DNA of 64,000 nt from an uncultured Pelagibacteraceae bacterium (GTDB lineage Bacteria; Pseudomonadota; Alphaproteobacteria; Pelagibacterales; Pelagibacteraceae), in the NCBI GenBank assembly GCA_902617025.1, contig CACMVB010000003.1:62001-126000 (forward strand). The letters run 5' to 3'. Below the pieces are notes generated by a model, which saw nothing but the letters and a program-made list of their open reading frames with translations, searched no databases and had not been told where the DNA came from. Both the position numbers and the translations under genes were made by a program. Below are positions 48,678 to 57,766 of this stretch, piece by piece (position 1 is the first letter of the stretch; each line of letters starts with the position of its first letter).

Positions 48678-49646
48678 ATGAAATCAAATTTTTTTTTTAA
48701 AAAAAAAAAACTTAAAGTAAAACAAATTTTTCCAAATTTAAAATTATCAGATAATTTCATAATAAACGATATAAAGCCTTTAAATTCTGCAAACAGAAAT
48801 GACATAACTTTTTTTGATACTTTAAAATACAAAAACGATGCATACAAAACAAAATCTAGAGTATGTATAACTACCAGGAAACTTGAGAGCCATTTACCTA
48901 AAACAACCTATAAAATTATCGTTGATAATGTTTTGTTTGAACTTGCAAGCATATTAAAAAAGATTTACCCCACTGCAGATATTGATTATCCAGATGATAC
49001 TCTTAAATCTCCTTCAAAAAAAACTCACAAATTTGTTAAATTTGGTAATAATGTTTTAATTGGACAAAATGTTAAAATTGGTAAAAATTCTATTATAGGG
49101 CCTAATTCAGTTATTGAAAAAAAAGTTTTGATTGGAAAAAACTGTGTGATTGGGTCAGGTGTGATTATAAAAAATACAGTTATAGGAGATAATGTGGTGA
49201 TACAGGACGGTTGTAAAATTGGTCAAAAAGGTTTTGGATTTATCCCTCAAAAATTAAAAAACATTAAATTTCCACATATAGGAAAAGTTATAATTCGAAA
49301 TGATGTTGAAATAGCTTCGTCTTGTACAATTGATAGAGGCTCAGTAGATGACACAATTATCGGTAAAAATACTTATTTGGATAATCAAGTACACGTTGCT
49401 CATAATGTAAAAATAGGTTCAAACTGCATGATTGCTGGTCAAGTGGGTTTTGCAGGAAGCACTTTTATCGGAGATAATGTTTCAATTGGTGGTCAAGCAG
49501 GTATATCGGGTCATTTGAAAATAGGAAATAATGTCAAAATTGGTGGGGGGAGTGGAGTAGTCAATGACATAGATGATGGTCAAATTGTTATGGGCTATCC
49601 AGCAGTTTCTTTAAGAGATTTTTTAAAAGGTCAAAAAAAAAAATGA
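48678..49646 (+). CDS. lpxD: LpxD, UDP-3-O-acylglucosamine N-acyltransferase
   Basis: Third step of lipid A synthesis: N-acylation of UDP-3-O-acyl-GlcN. The 322-residue protein has an N-terminal uridine-binding domain, then a left-handed beta-helix from about residue 115 with many hexapeptide repeats (IGPNSV, IGKNCV and similar). The catalytic histidine lies in NQVHVAHNVKIG. The first codons run through T10 followed by A12 (48689-48710), which encodes FFFKKKK and is prone to slippage. It overlaps fabZ by 4 bases. Confidence 0.94.
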   Translation: MKSNFFFKKKKLKVKQIFPNLKLSDNFIINDIKPLNSANRNDITFFDTLKYKNDAYKTKSRVCITTRKLESHLPKTTYKIIVDNVLFELASILKKIYPTADIDYPDDTLKSPSKKTHKFVKFGNNVLIGQNVKIGKNSIIGPNSVIEKKVLIGKNCVIGSGVIIKNTVIGDNVVIQDGCKIGQKGFGFIPQKLKNIKFPHIGKVIIRNDVEIASSCTIDRGSVDDTIIGKNTYLDNQVHVAHNVKIGSNCMIAGQVGFAGSTFIGDNVSIGGQAGISGHLKIGNNVKIGGGSGVVNDIDDGQIVMGYPAVSLRDFLKGQKKK

Positions 49647-50095
49647 GCGACAAAGAATTAAATAAAAAACAGATAGAAAAATTGCTGCCTCATAGAGAGC
49701 CAATGCTATTAATTGATAAATTAACTAATATTGTTAATCTTAAATCAGCAACGGCAATCATGTACGTCAAAAAAAACGGTTTCTATGTCCAAGGCCATTT
49801 TCCAGATCAACCAGTGATGCCTGGTGTTTTAATAGTTGAAGCTTTTGGCCAAGCAGCAGCTGCTTTGACAGCACACGGTATTGATCCAAAGGAGTATGCA
49901 AATAAATTAGTGTATTTAATGGCAGTGGATAAAGCTAGATTTAGAAATCCAGTTATACCTGATTGTGAATTACATCTGGAGATAGAAGCTATTAGATCTC
50001 ACGGAAGAGTTTGGAAATATAAAGGTATCGCAAAAGTAGATGGAAAAAAAATGGCAGATGCTGAGTGGTCAGCAACTATAGTAGATAGAAAATAA
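49643..50095 (+). CDS. fabZ: FabZ, 3-hydroxyacyl-ACP dehydratase
   Basis: Hot-dog fold dehydratase of the fatty acid elongation cycle, 150 residues. The active-site histidine H52 lies in GHFPDQPVMPG and E66 in LIVEAFGQ. HREPMLLIDK near residue 17 is another family mark. Its position between lpxD and lpxA is usual and balances hydroxyacyl-ACP between lipid A and phospholipid synthesis. It overlaps lpxD by 4 bases and lpxA by 1. Confidence 0.96.
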   Translation: MSDKELNKKQIEKLLPHREPMLLIDKLTNIVNLKSATAIMYVKKNGFYVQGHFPDQPVMPGVLIVEAFGQAAAALTAHGIDPKEYANKLVYLMAVDKARFRNPVIPDCELHLEIEAIRSHGRVWKYKGIAKVDGKKMADAEWSATIVDRK

Positions 50096-50874
50096 TGATA
50101 AATTATTCTAGTGTAATTGATAAGAAAGCTAAGATTTCTAAAAATGTAAAAATAGGGCCCTTTTGTTTCGTAGGACCAAATGTCGAATTAGCTGAAAATG
50201 TAGAATTAGTTTCTAACGTTCATATAGAAGGAAATACAAAAATTGGAAAAGGTACAAGAATTTTCCCTTTTGCTTGTATTGGAACTCAGCCACAAGATTT
50301 AAAATTCAAAGGCGAAAAAAATTATTTAGTTATTGGTGAAAATAATTTAATTAGAGAATATGTTACTATAAATCCTGGCACGGTGGGAGGCGGTTCAAAA
50401 ACAACAATTGGAAACAATTGTTTATTTATGATTTCATCACACATAGCTCACGATTGTAAAATAGGAAATAATGTAATAATAGCTAACAATGTTCCATTAG
50501 GAGGACACGTTACTATAGAAGACTCAGTCGTGATTGGTGGCAATTCAGCAGTTCAACAATTTACAAGAATTGGTAGATTAGCAATGATTGGAGGAATGAC
50601 AGGTGTTTTAAAAGATGTTATTCCATTTGGTTTATCAATAGGTAATAGGAATTTTTTACAAGGGCTTAATTTAATAGGTCTAAGACGTCATAAGTATGAA
50701 AATCAAAAAATTATTGGTTTAGATAAAGCCTATAAAGAAATTTTTTCCTCAAAAAATTTACATGAAAATTTAATTAAAATTAATGGTGAATATAAAGATA
50801 ACGAACTGGTAGGCGAAGTCATTAAATTTATAGAACAGGATAAAAAAAGACCAATTTGTTTGCCAGAAAATTAA
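50095..50874 (+). CDS. lpxA: LpxA, UDP-N-acetylglucosamine acyltransferase
   Basis: First step of lipid A synthesis, transfer of a hydroxyacyl chain to UDP-GlcNAc. The 259-residue protein is a left-handed beta-helix of hexapeptide repeats with the catalytic H119 in SSHIAHDCKIG, followed by a C-terminal helical domain. PFACIGTQPQDLKF near residue 58 and GLRRHKYE near 205 are typical. It is followed by lpxI after 7 bases. Confidence 0.95.
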   Translation: MINYSSVIDKKAKISKNVKIGPFCFVGPNVELAENVELVSNVHIEGNTKIGKGTRIFPFACIGTQPQDLKFKGEKNYLVIGENNLIREYVTINPGTVGGGSKTTIGNNCLFMISSHIAHDCKIGNNVIIANNVPLGGHVTIEDSVVIGGNSAVQQFTRIGRLAMIGGMTGVLKDVIPFGLSIGNRNFLQGLNLIGLRRHKYENQKIIGLDKAYKEIFSSKNLHENLIKINGEYKDNELVGEVIKFIEQDKKRPICLPEN

Positions 50875-50881
50875 AAAATTT

Positions 50882-51673
50882 ATGATCGGTTTAATTTTTG
50901 GGGAAACAGAATTTCCAAAATATATTTTAAAAAAGATTAAAAAAAAAGAAAAATACTTAATAATAGACTTAACAAAAAAAAAGATATTCAAAAAGGATAA
51001 AAATTCTTACTCTGTATCAATTGGACAGTTTGGGAAAATAATTTCAATTCTAAAATCTAAAAATTGCAAAAAAGTTTTATTTGCAGGAAAAGTAACAAAA
51101 CCAAATTTCAAATCTTTAAAATTAGATTTCAAAGGGATGTATTATATCCCAAAAATTATAAAAAGTTCAAAATTAGGGGATGCAGCAATTTTAAAACAAA
51201 TAATAAATATTTTAAAAAGAGAAAAAATTCAAACTGTGAGCTCAAACAAATTTACTCCAGAAATAAGTCTGCCTAAGGGAAATTACACAACAATTAAACC
51301 AAATGCTTCTGATAAAAAAGATATTCTTTGCGGGCAAAAAGCTCTTAAAAAGTCTGGTAATTTTTCATTTACCCAAGGCGCTATTTGTAGAAATAATAAG
51401 ATTTTAACAATTGAGGGAAGTGGAGGAACACAAAAAATGATTAAAAAAGTGAAAAAAATAACTAAATTCCCAAATGGAGTACTAATAAAATTCCCAAAAA
51501 AAAGACAAGACTTGAGAGTCGATCTTCCAACCGTAGGACTAGGAACTTTGAAACAATGTAAAATGGCAGGACTAAAAGGAATAGTTCTAAAACATAAATT
51601 AAATATTTTTTTAAATAAAAGTCAAAGTATTCAATATGCAAATAGAAATAAAATGTTTATTTTAATTAAATGA
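50882..51673 (+). CDS. lpxI: LpxI, UDP-2,3-diacylglucosamine pyrophosphatase
   Basis: Hydrolyses UDP-2,3-diacylglucosamine to lipid X, replacing LpxH in alphaproteobacteria. The 263-residue protein belongs to the LpxI (former DUF1009) family: N-terminal GLIFGETEFPKYILKKI, central GDAAILKQI, and C-terminal DLRVDLPTVGLGTLKQCKMAGLKG, in which the aspartate is part of the metal site. It is Lys-rich like its neighbours. It overlaps the following sugar dehydrogenase gene by 4 bases (ATGA). Confidence 0.9.
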   Translation: MIGLIFGETEFPKYILKKIKKKEKYLIIDLTKKKIFKKDKNSYSVSIGQFGKIISILKSKNCKKVLFAGKVTKPNFKSLKLDFKGMYYIPKIIKSSKLGDAAILKQIINILKREKIQTVSSNKFTPEISLPKGNYTTIKPNASDKKDILCGQKALKKSGNFSFTQGAICRNNKILTIEGSGGTQKMIKKVKKITKFPNGVLIKFPKKRQDLRVDLPTVGLGTLKQCKMAGLKGIVLKHKLNIFLNKSQSIQYANRNKMFILIK

Positions 51674-52725
51674 AAAAATTATTATCAATTTTTCTACTAC
51701 TATTCACAAATTTAAGCGCTGAAGACTTTAAATTAGAGAAAATTGTTCAAGGGTTTGATAGCCCATGGAGCTTAACATTTATAGACAACCAAAATTTATT
51801 GATTACAGAAAAACCAGGAAATATAAAATTTATAAATTTAAAAGAAAAAAAAATAAAAGATATAAGCCATAATCTTAAGGTCTTAGAAGATGGCCAGGGA
51901 GGGTTATTAGATATACTTCACAATGACAGCATTGTATTTGTTTCATACTCTGAAAATAGATCAAACGGGATGTCCAGCACCTCTGTTGCTAGAGCAAAAC
52001 TTAATACTGAGAAACTTAATTTTGAAAACATCTTTCAAGCCCAACCCCCCATAAATTCAGGATATCATTTTGGATCTAGACTAGTCATAAAAAATAAACA
52101 TTTGTATGTAACCGCTGGTGAGAGAGGACAAGGGATGATAGCCCAAGATCATAATAAACACCCTGGTAGTATTATAAGAATAAATTTAGATGGATCGATA
52201 CCAAAAGATAATCCAAAATTTATTAATAAAAAAGATTGGTTACCTGAAATTTATCAAATTGGTGTAAGGAATCCTCAAGGAATGTCTCTTTCACCATTTG
52301 ATGACAAAATATATTTGACCAATCATGGTGCTAGAGGTGGTGATTGGTTTGGAACAGCTAATTTTGGAGAAAACTATGGTTGGAAGATTTTAGGTTGGGG
52401 AGGAACTAACTACTCAGGGACTAAAATTGGTCCAAAATGGAAACCTGGTTTTACAAAAGCAATTAAGTACTGGGTTCCTTCTATCGCAGTAAGTGCAATG
52501 ACAATTTATAAAGGTGAAACATTTAAAGAATGGAACGGTGAGGCTTTAATTACATCTCTTAAAGACCAATCTTTAAGAAAAATAAGATTTAATAAATCAA
52601 ATTTTATTGATGAGAAAATTTTATTCAAAGGTGATATAGGAAGAATAAGAGATATCAAAACACATGAGAGTGGAGATCTTTATTTACTATCTGACAAGGG
52701 TGAACTTTGGAGAATGTACAAGTGA
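51670..52725 (+). CDS. PQQ-type aldose sugar dehydrogenase (GSDH family, YliI-like)
   Basis: Predicted periplasmic beta-propeller enzyme, 351 residues, with a signal peptide cleaved after LSA (residue 17). Family marks are GFDSPWSLTFIDNQNLLITEKPG near 30-50, GYHFGSRLVI with the active-site histidine, VTAGERG, and QIGVRNPQGMSLSPF near 195. Relatives oxidise aldoses with PQQ and pass electrons to the respiratory chain; no PQQ synthesis gene is in the window. It overlaps lpxI by 4 bases and lpxB by 4, so it is translationally embedded in the lipid A operon, which is unexpected for its function. Confidence 0.87.
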   Translation: MKKLLSIFLLLFTNLSAEDFKLEKIVQGFDSPWSLTFIDNQNLLITEKPGNIKFINLKEKKIKDISHNLKVLEDGQGGLLDILHNDSIVFVSYSENRSNGMSSTSVARAKLNTEKLNFENIFQAQPPINSGYHFGSRLVIKNKHLYVTAGERGQGMIAQDHNKHPGSIIRINLDGSIPKDNPKFINKKDWLPEIYQIGVRNPQGMSLSPFDDKIYLTNHGARGGDWFGTANFGENYGWKILGWGGTNYSGTKIGPKWKPGFTKAIKYWVPSIAVSAMTIYKGETFKEWNGEALITSLKDQSLRKIRFNKSNFIDEKILFKGDIGRIRDIKTHESGDLYLLSDKGELWRMYK

Positions 52726-53852
52726 AAAAAATATTTATTTTAACAGGCGAGCCTTCTGGAGACAAACTCGCATCAAAAGTAATTAAAGAATTTAAAAAAG
52801 ATAATTCCGAAATCGAGTATTTAAGTGTAGGAGGTGAAAATTTAGAAGCTTTAGGTATAAAATCGATTTATGATTTAAAAGAGGTTACCTACATAGGTTT
52901 TACAAATGTTATAAAAAATATTTTCAAAATTAATAAAAAAATTAATGAAACTGTAAAAGCTATAAAAGATTTTAATCCAGATATTTTATTTACAGTTGAT
53001 AGTCCTGATTTTACTTTAAGAGTTGCTGAACGCGTAAAAAAACAAAATTCAAATATAAAAACAATTCATTACGTTGCACCACAAGTTTGGGTTTGGAGAG
53101 AAGGGAGGGTTAAGAAAATTAAGAATTTTATTGATCATATATTATTATTATTTAATTTTGAAAAACCGTATTTTGATAAAGAGAATATGAGCAATGAATT
53201 TGTGGGCCATCCCTTATTAGATGAAACTTCTGAAGGTAAAATCGACATCAATCAAATATTTGAAAAAAATAAAGCGTTAATATCAATTTTTCCAGGAAGT
53301 AGAACAACTGAAATTGATGTCTTAATGCCTATACTCTTAGATTTTATAAAATTAATGAACAAAAATTATCAAGATTTTATTTATATATTTCACTCGACAA
53401 AGCAACATTATGATTTAATTCAATCTTACATAAAATCTCAAAATATAGGTAACTGTGAAATTATTAGTGATGATAAAATAAAGTCTCACACTCTTAAGAA
53501 ATCTGTATTTGCAGTTGCTAAATCAGGAACGGTCTCGCTTGAAATTTGCAAATCTAAAGTTCCATCCATCATTCTCTATAAAATGAATTTTTTAAACTAT
53601 TTAATTGTTAGATCTTTGATTAAAGTTAAATTCGCTAATATTATAAATATTGCAGCAGGTAAGGAGGTAATACCTGAATTACTTCAATCTAAGTGTAATC
53701 CAAAAGATTTATTTAAATCTGTAAGCTCTTTTATCGATAATCCAAGTAAAATTAAGGAGCAAATAGAAAAAACACAATCAATACTAAATTCATTCAAAAC
53801 TGAAATTTCTTCAGCAAAACTCGCGAGTAAAGCTTTAGTGAAATTTTTATAA
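52722..53852 (+). CDS. lpxB: LpxB, lipid A disaccharide synthase
   Basis: Joins UDP-2,3-diacyl-GlcN and lipid X to the beta-1,6 disaccharide at the inner membrane. I use the GTG at 52722 (GTGA overlap with the upstream stop), which gives the family N-terminus KKIFILTGEPSGD; the in-frame TTG at 52707 adds five unrelated residues. Other motifs are YVAPQVWVWREGRVKKIK near 115-135, FVGHPLLDE near 165, LISIFPGSRTTEI near 190 and AKSGTVSLE near 265. About 376 residues is normal. It ends 15 bases from the convergent catabolic operon. Confidence 0.94.
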   Translation: MKKIFILTGEPSGDKLASKVIKEFKKDNSEIEYLSVGGENLEALGIKSIYDLKEVTYIGFTNVIKNIFKINKKINETVKAIKDFNPDILFTVDSPDFTLRVAERVKKQNSNIKTIHYVAPQVWVWREGRVKKIKNFIDHILLLFNFEKPYFDKENMSNEFVGHPLLDETSEGKIDINQIFEKNKALISIFPGSRTTEIDVLMPILLDFIKLMNKNYQDFIYIFHSTKQHYDLIQSYIKSQNIGNCEIISDDKIKSHTLKKSVFAVAKSGTVSLEICKSKVPSIILYKMNFLNYLIVRSLIKVKFANIINIAAGKEVIPELLQSKCNPKDLFKSVSSFIDNPSKIKEQIEKTQSILNSFKTEISSAKLASKALVKFL

Positions 53853-53867
53853 AGCCGAAAATCTTAT

Positions 53868-54998
53868 TTAAAAAATGACCCATTTTTTTTTAGATGAAGA
53901 TCTAACACAACCATCTATAAATTTTGCTGTAAGCAAACCCTCGTAAGCAGTTGGATAATAAAATCTTTTTTTACTTTTTTTTGAATTTATTTTTAAAGCA
54001 ATTTCTTTATATAAATTAGAAAAAGCACTTAAATATCCCTCAGGATGTCCGTACTTAATTCTAGAGAAGTTTTTTGAGAAACCACTTTCATTGAAACCTC
54101 TTTCTAAAACTTTTGTAGCACCATTAGCAGCATTATATCTTAAATAGTTAGGATCATTCTGTACCCATTCTAAACTTCCCATCGTACCAAATATTCTTAT
54201 TCGTAATCCATAAACACCACCTTTAGCAGTAGTTGATGCCCAAAATAAACCCTTAGCTCCATTCTCGTAATTTATGAAAACTTGAGCATTTGTATCAAAT
54301 TTAATTTTTTTTGAATATTGCTTGATATCTGCAAATAAGTTTTTTCCTTTAAGCCCAGTAATGTAATTACATAAATGATATGCATGGGATCCTATTTCAT
54401 TTAGCACTGTAGAAACTCCGGCTATTTTTTTATCTAATTTCCATTTAAATATTTTTTTTGCTGAAACAGGAGTAACTTTTTTACCATTAGACCAATCCTG
54501 AATATATTCGACATTAATATATTCAATATTTCCAAGTTTTTTATCCTCTACCAATTTTTTAGCATGTCTAACCATTGGGTAGGCCGAATAATTATGTGTA
54601 AGCCCGTAAACGACTTTTTTATTATTTTTAATTGTTTTATAAAGTTTTTTAGCTTGAGCTAGAGAACCTGCAAATGGTTTATCAGATATTACATGAATGT
54701 TGTTTTTAATAAATAATTCCGCTATTTCTTGATGACTCCCAGGGGGTGTCATGATTGCAATTACATCAATACCATCTTTAATTTTTTTTTCAGAATAGCA
54801 AAGATCTTTATAATTTTTGTAACACCTATTTTTTTTTATTCCTATACTTGTCCCAAAAGATTGATTGATTTTATAATTTCTTGAAAAAACGCCAGCTACA
54901 ATTTCATATTTATCATCGAATCTTGAAGCTATTCTATGTACATGACCAATCCAAGATCCAGGGCCACCACCAATGATACCAAGTTTAAGTCTTTTCAT
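53868..54998 (-). CDS. Gfo/Idh/MocA-family oxidoreductase (1)
   Basis: NAD(P)-dependent dehydrogenase-like protein, 376 residues; family members oxidise sugars, sugar acids or inositols. The N-terminal Rossmann motif is GIIGGGPGSWIGHVHRIASR, a form found in a subgroup of inositol/sugar dehydrogenases. The usual EKP is here DKP (SDKPFAG, near 100), and the catalytic region has LNEIGSHAYHLCNYITG near 205 with the conserved histidines. It is the last gene of the operon and overlaps its upstream partner by one base. The substrate is unknown. Confidence 0.85.
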   Translation of the reverse strand: MKRLKLGIIGGGPGSWIGHVHRIASRFDDKYEIVAGVFSRNYKINQSFGTSIGIKKNRCYKNYKDLCYSEKKIKDGIDVIAIMTPPGSHQEIAELFIKNNIHVISDKPFAGSLAQAKKLYKTIKNNKKVVYGLTHNYSAYPMVRHAKKLVEDKKLGNIEYINVEYIQDWSNGKKVTPVSAKKIFKWKLDKKIAGVSTVLNEIGSHAYHLCNYITGLKGKNLFADIKQYSKKIKFDTNAQVFINYENGAKGLFWASTTAKGGVYGLRIRIFGTMGSLEWVQNDPNYLRYNAANGATKVLERGFNESGFSKNFSRIKYGHPEGYLSAFSNLYKEIALKINSKKSKKRFYYPTAYEGLLTAKFIDGCVRSSSKKKWVIF

Positions 54999-56038
54999 TA
55001 GTTTACTCTTATTTTTTTCCCAGTTTTAGTACTTCTTAGTATGGCATCAAATATTTTAAGCGATTGCAAGCCATCATTTCCACTTACTTTTGGTTTAGCT
55101 TTTCCAGACACAACATCGCATAAGTGATCAATTTGATTTATTAAAGTAAATCTACTCAAACGAATATTAAAATCTTTATGATAGATTGGTTTCCACCAAC
55201 TTCTCTCACCTCTATTGTACCAATGTTTTAAATTAGGAAATTGTATCGAGCCTTTAGTTCCTCCAATAAAATACGCTGATTGATTTGTTACAGGGTAGGC
55301 CGGATTTTCTCCAGCTGTAAGCTCATAACTATAAGGAGCTACAATTGTATCAGAAACACTTAATGTACATAAAGCACCTGATCTAAAGGTAAAATTAACA
55401 ATTGCGGTATCTTCAACTTCATATTTTCTAATTTTATTTGAGGTTGTTGCTTGAACATGTGTTATAGGACCTAGCAAGTAACAAATAAGATCAATATCAT
55501 GGACTAAATTAATACCTAAAGGTCCTCCTCCTTTTTTAATACGCCATTTTTCTTTGTACCAATCTTTATTTTTATATAACCAGCACATAACGTTAGCAGC
55601 AACAATTTTTCCAAGATTTCCACTATCAATCTGTTTTTTTACTTTAGTAACAATACTGTTGTGCCTTCTATGATAGCCAATAAGTAGGTGTGTTTTATTT
55701 TTTTTGGAACTTTGAATAATTTTTTTTGCTTTTGAGATACTATTTGAAATTGGTTTCTCTAATAAAACAGGTATTTTAGCATTTAAGAAACTGATTGTAT
55801 GTTTTTCATGAAATTGATTAGGAGTAGCTACAATTACTGCATCAGGCTTATTTTTTTTTAATAAATATTTTGATGACCTATAAAATGGAACTTTAAATTT
55901 TTTGGCATGTAATTCTGATTTTTTATTTAAATCAACAATTGAATGTAGCTTAGCTCTTTTGGAAAGATTTAAAGCTTTTAAATGCTGACTGCCCATCAGT
56001 CCAATACCAACAACTGCTATTTTTATCTTTTTTTTCAT
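54998..56038 (-). CDS. Gfo/Idh/MocA-family oxidoreductase (2)
   Basis: Second dehydrogenase of the same superfamily, 346 residues. It has the classical motifs: Rossmann GIGLMGSQH near 11-19, LLEKPISNS with the canonical EKP near 93, and GINLVHDIDLICYLLG near 170-185, where H and D fit the catalytic pattern. It shares little with the neighbouring copy beyond the fold, so it is not a recent duplication. It overlaps the CitE-like gene by 4 bases. The pair probably performs two oxidations on polyol-like intermediates; this is inferred. Confidence 0.85.
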   Translation of the reverse strand: MKKKIKIAVVGIGLMGSQHLKALNLSKRAKLHSIVDLNKKSELHAKKFKVPFYRSSKYLLKKNKPDAVIVATPNQFHEKHTISFLNAKIPVLLEKPISNSISKAKKIIQSSKKNKTHLLIGYHRRHNSIVTKVKKQIDSGNLGKIVAANVMCWLYKNKDWYKEKWRIKKGGGPLGINLVHDIDLICYLLGPITHVQATTSNKIRKYEVEDTAIVNFTFRSGALCTLSVSDTIVAPYSYELTAGENPAYPVTNQSAYFIGGTKGSIQFPNLKHWYNRGERSWWKPIYHKDFNIRLSRFTLINQIDHLCDVVSGKAKPKVSGNDGLQSLKIFDAILRSTKTGKKIRVN

Positions 56039-56688
56039 GTAAATATCTTATTTGATATATCAACTTGATTTGGATGAATACATGCTTTACCACCAAAACC
56101 TAATTTTTTTACTATATTACATGAGGTCTCAAACCCATTTAAATCTTTAAAATTTAAATATGAGGTATCAATCGGTTTTTTAATATTTTTAGATTTATTT
56201 ACTATATTTTTTCTAAATTCTAGTATTTCATTTTCATCTTCTGAAACTTTCAGATTTATTGATTTTGCTAAATCATGAGAACCAAAAGATATTATTTGAA
56301 TTCTTTCTGAAAAAGAACAAATTTCCTCAAGATTAGCTAGACCGTTTATACTTTCCAAAATTGGTATTACATCGGTTTTCAATCTTTCTGTTTTTTTTAA
56401 TAATGTATCTATCTCAACTAACTGTTTTTTTGACTCTGTAAAAGGCAAGAATATACCAGGAAATTTTTCAGAAGTTACAAATTCTAAATCAGAATTCTTA
56501 TCTATTCTAATATATGTATGATCTTTATTAACATTGCATTCTTTAATTATTTTTTTTGCATGTTCTTTCTGATCCTCAGGAACTGTTGATTCTAAATCGA
56601 GAACTATTAAATCTGCATTTAATGTATAAGCCTTTTTAATTTTTTTTTCTTCATGTCCTGGAACGAATAAAACAGATCTATATTTCAT
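56035..56688 (-). CDS. CitE-like (HpcH/HpaI family) lyase, short form
   Basis: A 217-residue TIM-barrel protein of the citrate lyase beta/malyl-CoA lyase family, which makes or breaks C-C bonds of 3-hydroxyacyl-CoA esters. Visible are SVLFVPGHEEKKIKKA at the start, VLDLESTVPE (the usual LEDAV has lost the Asp), PILESINGLANLEEI with the metal glutamate near 110, and SFGSHDLAKSI with the aspartate near 138. It ends just after the conserved IHPNQV, so the C-terminal lid helices of typical 270-300-residue members are missing. It overlaps the enolase-superfamily gene by 11 bases. Confidence 0.82.
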   Translation of the reverse strand: MKYRSVLFVPGHEEKKIKKAYTLNADLIVLDLESTVPEDQKEHAKKIIKECNVNKDHTYIRIDKNSDLEFVTSEKFPGIFLPFTESKKQLVEIDTLLKKTERLKTDVIPILESINGLANLEEICSFSERIQIISFGSHDLAKSINLKVSEDENEILEFRKNIVNKSKNIKKPIDTSYLNFKDLNGFETSCNIVKKLGFGGKACIHPNQVDISNKIFT

Positions 56689-57766
56689 ACTTACTTAATT
56701 TATTAAAATCTAAATCAATTCCAAGTCCTGGTCCTGAAGGTAATTTATACTTTCCATTTAACGCTCTTTTAAAATTTGGATAAAATTCTTGATCAATATC
56801 CAAATAGAATCTTTCTATATAGGTGTCCTTTTCCATTAACGCAGCTAATTGAAGTGTAGCTAAAAAACCTGGTCCAAAATAAGCAGTATGAGGCATTACA
56901 GAGATATCATTTTTTTCTGCATGCTGAATTATTTTGAACATCTCGTAAATACCACCAACTTTTATTACTGACGGTTGAACAAAAGTAACTGCTTTTTGTT
57001 TAATCATTGATTTAAACTCAAATTCTGTACATGCATTCTCTCCACAAGCTATAGGTAATCCTAGTTCTTTATTTAATTTTGCGAGAGTTTCATAATCTTC
57101 TGGTGGGTAAATAGGTTCTTCTAACCAAGTGAGTTTCATGCTTTTTAAAAAATCTTTTTTGGATAGTGTTTCTTCATAAGTCCAAGGACAATTAGTGTCT
57201 AACATCAAAGGAAGATTACCTGTTCCTTTTCTTCCAGCCTCAATGCAATCATTTTCTATTTCATGAAGTTTTATAGCTTGGTAACCATCATCTAATGATT
57301 GCTTACATTTCTGTTCTATAATTTTCGGATCTCCATATCTAAAAAGACTTGAATAAGCTTTGAATAAATCTTTATTTTTTTTTCCTAACAATTCATGAAT
57401 TGGCTTATTCTTTTCTTTGCCTAAAGCATCCCATAATGCAATTTCAACACCAGATATTGCAAACATTGTTATCCCATATCTACCAAATAAGTGCAAAGAT
57501 TTTTGAAGGGTTAAAAGAAGTTCCGGTATATTACTCATATCTTTTCCAACGAGTAAGGGAGCCACCATTTCTTCAATTGCTATTTTTACTGCTTTCCAAC
57601 TTGTATAACCAAAGGCTTCACCCCAACCAGTGATACCTTTATCTGTTTCAATTTTTACTAAGTTAAATTCTAAACTTTTCCATTCTTTTCCATGAAAAAT
57701 TACCTTTTTTCCTCCATGGCTAAACGGCATACTCAAAGTGATTGCTTTGATTGATTTAACTTTCAT
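56678..57766 (-). CDS. Enolase-superfamily enzyme (mandelate racemase/muconate lactonizing group)
   Basis: A 362-residue enolase-superfamily protein: N-terminal capping domain (1-125) and TIM barrel. The three metal ligands are D190 (LMLDTN), E216 (WLEEP) and E243 (CGEN). At the end of the second strand the base motif is K166-x-H168 (IKLHE), and H293 (MPHTAYFG) is in place for the second base. Its usual aspartate partner in QPD is a serine, S266 (VQPSVIKVGG). This combination does not match a subgroup I can name; a dehydratase or epimerase acting on a hydroxy acid is likely. It abuts the crotonase gene with one shared base. Confidence 0.85.
   Translation of the reverse strand: MKVKSIKAITLSMPFSHGGKKVIFHGKEWKSLEFNLVKIETDKGITGWGEAFGYTSWKAVKIAIEEMVAPLLVGKDMSNIPELLLTLQKSLHLFGRYGITMFAISGVEIALWDALGKEKNKPIHELLGKKNKDLFKAYSSLFRYGDPKIIEQKCKQSLDDGYQAIKLHEIENDCIEAGRKGTGNLPLMLDTNCPWTYEETLSKKDFLKSMKLTWLEEPIYPPEDYETLAKLNKELGLPIACGENACTEFEFKSMIKQKAVTFVQPSVIKVGGIYEMFKIIQHAEKNDISVMPHTAYFGPGFLATLQLAALMEKDTYIERFYLDIDQEFYPNFKRALNGKYKLPSGPGLGIDLDFNKLSKYEI

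Noticed and set aside
52707..52721. TTG start of lpxB
   Set aside because: The GTG at 52722 overlaps the upstream stop as GTGA and gives the conserved N-terminus directly.
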